Of a stretch of DNA of 64,000 nt, positions 60,301 to 64,000 are shown in pieces. The stretch is from contig JAWDGP010003786.1 in NCBI GenBank assembly GCA_033675545.1, positions 712,501-776,500 on the forward strand. Reading direction: 5' to 3'. The DNA is from Elysia crispata (Eukaryota > Mollusca > Gastropoda > Plakobranchidae). Below the pieces are notes generated by a model, which saw nothing but the letters and a program-made list of their open reading frames with translations, was not told where the DNA came from and searched no databases. Both the position numbers and the translations under genes were made by a program. Numbering within the stretch: the stretch's first letter is position 1; every line of letters starts with the position of its first letter.

Positions 60301-62956
60301 AGCTCTGATAAAAAGTGTCCACCAATAAGGCTGCTTTACAATAATAGAATAGAGAAAGAAGTTATAGTTAAATTAATTGGACAGATTATATCATTTCGGA
60401 TGTAAGTAAATGCCAAACAGTATGAAATAGTTTATTAATACTGTTTAGTAGGTTTTGAGGATAGTGCTAAATATTGAAATTTGCTTTGCTTAACATGTGT
60501 TTCTATTTTTTTCAAGTTAGCTTATAACAATGATAATCACAGGATTTAACCCTGATCTCATACATCTGTTCTAATAGTCTCTCAATTAGATGCAAAACAG
60601 GCTGTATAATACTCATTATTGAAATTGAGTATAAAGCACTGAAACAGATTATTATTAATATTAATGTTAGGCAGTTTATACTGTGGCTATGTTCTACAAT
60701 AACTGTGGCAGGTATCTTCTATCCCGTGGTAACCTGAAACATGGTGTATGTACTCATTGAAGTCGTTGTCAAGTGGAGGCTGTACCAGTAATTTAACCTT
60801 TTTTAATCATTTCCATATATAGATAAAAATGTTTAAAGATACTGTTTCATATGTGAAACAAGTTACCAAATAAGGTGGCTGTAACAATAAAAATATAATC
60901 ATCTTGTTAAGCTGATCCAAATGATTAAAATGATTATCATGCCACCTTTTTACAGTAGCAAAAGTTTTATTCTGCAGATGAATTATTTACCAAGGGCGAT
61001 CATAAAAATTATAACTGAGAATCACTGAAGTGTAGATATAATTTTTTTTTTTTTTTTTGTTATCATTTAATCTATGTACTTTGCAAAAGGATTCTGTTTT
61101 TTTCTAACTGGAGACATTTTGAAAATAAATATACTCATTCTTTGTGATGGATGTTCACAGGGCAAGCAAAAACAAACCAAGAGAACCCAAACATTTTTTG
61201 AGTTCTGCAATGCTGACTCAGGAATTCTGTTGTGCACAGATGTTGCTGCAAGAGGTCTAGATATTCCCCAGGTTGATTGGATCATCCAGTACGACCCACC
61301 GGATGATCCAAAGGTATGCAGCTCAGTAATTTGGATCTTACTACCAAAATCAAAAGAAATGTTAAATTTGTGCAATATGGCTTTGCTGAAAGAAACCTAT
61401 GAAAAGTCACAATATATAATGCTAACTGAGTAAAAGAGAAGAAAAAAGCCAGCTGGCATCTGAATGTATAATGAACAAGGGAATATAGAAATTTGATAAC
61501 ATTCAAGAACCTTGTCTTTTTAGATAAGGAATCTTTTAAGGTTCTTTTTAAAACATGTGAAAGTCATCGATTGATGATAAATAGAGAGGTATTGTTCCGT
61601 ATCTGTGTTCACATAGAAATTAAGTTTTCACAGCCTGAAAAAGCAGAGTTGAATGATTTTTTTTAATCATGATGGTAATAAAAGTAAAAAATAAACCGTT
61701 TACATGTAGATAATTATTTTTCTTTGTGTTGTATTTTAAAATGTGCATATAAAACTAGAAGTTATAATTCAAGATTTTGTGTGAATAATGATTTTATTTG
61801 TCTTCTACCTATATCACAAACTGATTTTTTTTAACACACAGGAGTATATTCATCGTGTTGGTAGAACAGCTCGTGGTGAGAATGGTCAAGGCAATGCTTT
61901 GCTTTTCTTGAATCCACAAGAGCTTGCATTCCTTCGGTACCTTCGTCAGGCTAAAGTGCAAGTCAATGAATTCCAGTTCCAGTGGAGTAAGGTGGCCAAC
62001 ATACAACCCCAGGTAAATTATCAATCTCTTTGCCTTTCTTTGCGTCTTTTTCCCAGATCCCAGTCAGCCTTTGTCTCTGTGTATAAATATTTTTGTGTAC
62101 ATGGGTAACTCTCTCTCTCACTTGTTATTTTTTTTTTATTCTCTGTAATCTTTGAATTACTTTCATTCCTTTCATGAATCAGATAAAATGAATAAATAAG
62201 AAAAAAATATGCCAAAATAAAATCTCAACTATTCAGATACGACTTCTACATTCAGCCTTTGATTATAGGAAAGTGAATTTCTCTCAGAATAGCTGTTGCT
62301 TTTTCTAAGTTAAAGCACCATTCTTTGTTTTTTGGTATCGGGTACACTACCTGATATTTAGAAGGTATAGCTGGTTTCTTTAAGATCCTAAAGTATTTTT
62401 TCCAGAATTTTTCAATGATTGCCAACTTTTTAAAAGACCCTTTACCTTTTACTTTCTTCCATTTTCTGATTCTGAGCTTGTTCATATGAGAAGTGTTTTA
62501 TCTGATGCATAAACATGAAAATAACCTTTTTTTTTATTACACTTTAAATTTTTGAAAGATAATCTACCTTTTATTACTGTTGGGAATTAAATCATGTGTA
62601 TTAGCCAAACATGAATTCATGAGTGCAAATAAGCCCTAAAACATAGCAGTGTTTTAAAAGGGGGGCATCACATCGTTTATTTGTTTTAACCTTTTCAGTC
62701 TTGAAATTTTTTTTTATCTGCTGTGTTACTAAAGGTGCAATTTATTGTTTTTATGTATTGCTGTTTATTCCTTTTCAGCTTGAGAAGCTCATCAGTAAAA
62801 ATTTTTACCTGCACAAAACAGCCCAAGAAGGCTTCAAAGCATACATTCGAGCCTATGCGTCCCACAAACAGAAGGGAATCTTTGATGTCACCAAAATTGA
62901 TGTTACAAAAGCAGCCAAGGCCTTTGGTTTTTCTGTGGCCCCTTATGTGGATTTAC
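51627..62956 (+). CDS. DDX18: ATP-dependent RNA helicase DDX18 (Has1), C-terminal exon outside window
   Basis: Eleven exons in matching phase give 1630 nt (543 codons). After a Lys/Glu-rich N-terminus come the Q-motif region (FTHMTEIQ), motif [10 protein letters not shown], Ia PTRELSMQ, Ib [54 protein letters not shown] and [11 protein letters not shown]. The DDX18/Has1-specific C-terminal extension follows: [44 protein letters not shown]. Family members are nucleolar DEAD-box helicases needed for pre-rRNA processing in both ribosomal subunits. The ATG at 51627 is preceded in frame by TGA at 51612. The N-terminus (about 95 residues before the Q motif) is shorter than in human. The last exon, basic and Gly-rich in relatives, is not in view. 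Confidence 0.96.
53755..53948. mobile_element. Hairpin-forming inverted-repeat element in DDX18 intron 1
   Basis: The arm 53755-53815 (containing AATGAATTACCAATAA) pairs with 53893-53948 (containing TTATTGGTAATTCAT) over about 55 bp with few mismatches. The loop begins with (AT)n. Typical of a MITE or foldback element. Confidence 0.75.
54336..54370. repeat. Poly-C / poly-A junction in DDX18 intron 1
   Basis: A C-run of more than 15 bases (one T interruption) directly followed by about 17 A. Confidence 0.8.
55353..55421 (+). CDS. DDX18: DDX18 exon 2
   Basis: Encodes [20 protein letters not shown] then EIA, a basic probable helix. Phase 1 at both ends. Confidence 0.85.
55659..55917 (+). CDS. 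DDX18: DDX18 exon 3 (acidic region and Q motif)
   Basis: An acidic Glu-rich stretch, then [40 protein letters not shown] and EG. Ends in phase 2 inside the Arg codon of [10 protein letters not shown]. Confidence 0.95.
56843..57222. mobile_element. Inverted-repeat element in DDX18 intron 3
   Basis: GCATAGCTGCCAACT at about 56853 is exactly complementary, in reverse, to AGTTGGCAGCTATGC at about 57198. Similarity extends outward (GGCG...CCTTT). No coding capacity inside; about 380 bp, MITE-like. Confidence 0.65.
57570..57717 (+). CDS. DDX18: DDX18 exon 4 (motifs I and Ia)
   Basis: Encodes [20 protein letters not shown], then [16 protein letters not shown]. The Walker A is intact. Confidence 0.96.
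58044..58196 (+). CDS. DDX18: DDX18 exon 5 (motif Ib)
   Basis: Encodes [35 protein letters not shown] and [14 protein letters not shown]. Confidence 0.96.
58780..58894 (+). CDS. DDX18: DDX18 exon 6 (DEAD box)
   Basis: Encodes [20 protein letters not shown] then [18 protein letters not shown]. An inverted-repeat element starts 26 bp after its donor. Confidence 0.96.
58921..59401. mobile_element. pogo/Tigger-like non-autonomous DNA element in DDX18 intron 6
   Basis: The left end, CAGTCAAATCCAAATAATTC, mirrors the right end finishing GGACTCGACTG at 59401. Internal ATAATTCGAA/TAGTTCGAATT strings recur in both halves. CAGTC termini and TTCGAA-rich arms are typical of pogo/Tigger relatives. The interior includes a TG-rich stretch and no transposase. 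Confidence 0.65.
59736..59875 (+). CDS. DDX18: DDX18 exon 7 (SAT motif)
   Basis: Encodes [40 protein letters not shown] and TVEGLEQ. Confidence 0.96.
60115..60276 (+). CDS. DDX18: DDX18 exon 8 (motif IV)
   Basis: Encodes [40 protein letters not shown] and [14 protein letters not shown]. Confidence 0.96.
61161..61313 (+). CDS. DDX18: DDX18 exon 9 (motif V)
   Basis: Encodes [40 protein letters not shown] and [11 protein letters not shown]. Confidence 0.96.
61842..62012 (+). CDS. DDX18: DDX18 exon 10 (motif VI)
   Basis: Encodes [40 protein letters not shown] and [12 protein letters not shown]. Confidence 0.96.
62779..62956 (+). CDS. DDX18: DDX18 exon 11 (C-terminal extension)
   Basis: Encodes [40 protein letters not shown] and [11 protein letters not shown]; donor GTATCC, phase 1. 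No matching C-terminal exon is visible to 64000. Confidence 0.94.
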
Positions 62957-63540
62957 GTATCCTTTTCTTCCCACAATTTCAGATAGTTTTATTGTTTGAA
63001 AAGAGTAATGCACTGGATAAATAATGGATTCTTAAAACTGTAATCAAGGAGCCAAGGGCTCTTGAACAGCATAGACCATTTAGATTCTGATTTACCCATT
63101 CCTTCCCCCCCACATGCTAGCTAGAGATAAAAGACCTTATATAATTCATTGCTAATTCCTGATAGTCACAATTTTGAAGGTGTTTACAGTAGCACTGTTA
63201 TTACAGACATGCAGCCAGTGAGAAGTTTTATTTTCTAGATGTAAAAAAAATTTTTTTTTACTGCCTTTGTAGGGGACTAAATGATTTTAGACCACTTTTA
63301 ACATGATTAGCACATACAGGAAAGTTGAATTGCTTGTGAAGAAATATAATCTTATTACACTCAAAGCCCTATCGATGTAGTGAAATTAACAAATTATCTT
63401 CAATAAGGTTTTCATATTGATATCACTGTGCTACTTGAACAGCAGATCCAGTTTTTTGACTATTCTGCTTCAGCAGATAGATTTGCTGGCAATTTTTTCT
63501 TTCACTACTGTGCAAAGTCTAATTTTTTTCTTCAGGATGA

Positions 63541-63618
63541 TTTGTAAATAAGTAAGTTCTTATACTAATCTAGAAAATTATTGACTTGTAAATAAGTAAG
63601 TTCTTATACTAATCTACA
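63541..63618 (+). repeat. Tandem duplication of a segment of about 33 bp
   Basis: TTGTAAATAAGTAAGTTC... through ACTAATCTA occurs at 63541-63573 and again at 63585-63618, a 44 bp period. Confidence 0.85.
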
Positions 63619-64000
63619 GAGATGCTACATTTCCGGGAATTCCCGGAATTCCGCGTCTGAAAATTTCTCCGGGTGGTGCTCCCATCGAGTGGAAAAAAGC
63701 TCCGGGTGAAGCCTTTTTAACTTACAATTATTCGAAATCGGGAAGAAAAAATGCGAATCACATTGTGGTCGAAGCGATCGATCGCCGAGTTTCAGGTCAC
63801 GTGTTTCCGCCCGCTTTGTCTAAGTTTATCATGGCTTTCGTGAATCGTAATGGAGAATGCGTGTTTCTAGACTGTGTCTACATTTGAATTCGTTATTCTT
63901 TAGCCTTCTAGATCTACTATAATTGTTTGTGCAAATCTAGATCTGGCCTAGTTTAGGTATCTTCAGTGCAGTGCAGTTGTGATTCAACCTAAATTGCTCA
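63619..64000. other. CpG-richer block at right edge, unidentified
   Basis: Starts with an 18 bp perfect palindrome (63631-63648) and contains CGATCGATCGCCG, CACGTG and many CpGs, unlike the flanking intron. A short ATG frame at about 63831 reads MAFVNRNGECVFLDCVYI. Could be the end of a young transposon within the DDX18 intron, or a promoter. Truncated by the window. Confidence 0.4.

Noticed and set aside
63537-63550. Possible last DDX18 exon at TTCTTCAG|GATGATTTG
   Set aside because: In the required phase it stops immediately and does not encode the basic Gly-rich tail of the family.

Overview
This is nuclear DNA of an animal, most likely a mollusc and possibly a gastropod. It is AT-rich, with compact exons carrying GT..AG splice sites, long introns, abundant microsatellites and LINE/DNA-transposon remnants. 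The encoded proteins are animal-type. Dispersed overlapping TCTAGATCTAGA palindromes are a habit I associate with gastropod genomes; that placement is inference, not proof.

Three protein-coding genes are well supported, all on the + strand. (1) 1742-6304: an outer dense fiber protein 3 (ODF3/CIMAP1A, SHIPPO-repeat) gene. Four shared exons are followed by two alternative terminal exons (5550-5654 and 6209-6304), giving products of 256 or 253 aa. (2) 24921-42945: a ribosomal S6 kinase of the p90 RSK family. Twenty coding exons give 713 visible residues with both kinase domains, the linker phosphosites, the ERK-docking tail and a PDZ-type C-terminus. The initiating exon was not found. (3) 51627-62956: the nucleolar DEAD-box helicase DDX18 (yeast Has1). 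Eleven exons carry every helicase motif, and the last C-terminal exon lies beyond the window.

Between them: 6.8-12 kb is dominated by low-complexity DNA (a purine-rich degenerate minisatellite, AT/CT/CTAT arrays, and a composite TTC/CTC/ATC/TTA/TAG array of about 1 kb). 13.4-24.9 kb holds a Merlin/ISXO2-like transposase N-terminal exon preceded by GCGCATGCGC palindromes, a foldback element with G-tracts, weak minus-strand exon candidates and an RTE-type LINE 3' fragment. 43-51 kb is AT-rich intergenic DNA with another decayed LINE. Introns carry an antisense LINE with a zf-RVT-like end (RSK), a duplicated splice acceptor (RSK), and three inverted-repeat elements including a pogo/Tigger-like one (DDX18).

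The genes show no sign of working together: one is a ciliary/sperm-tail structural protein, one a signalling kinase, one a ribosome-biogenesis helicase. I saw no operon-like, CRISPR, defence or otherwise new multi-gene system. The most interesting points are local: the ODF3 terminal-exon duplication, the RSK decoy acceptor, the unassigned minus-strand exon candidates at 13.4-18.9 kb, and the CpG-rich palindrome-led block at the right edge.
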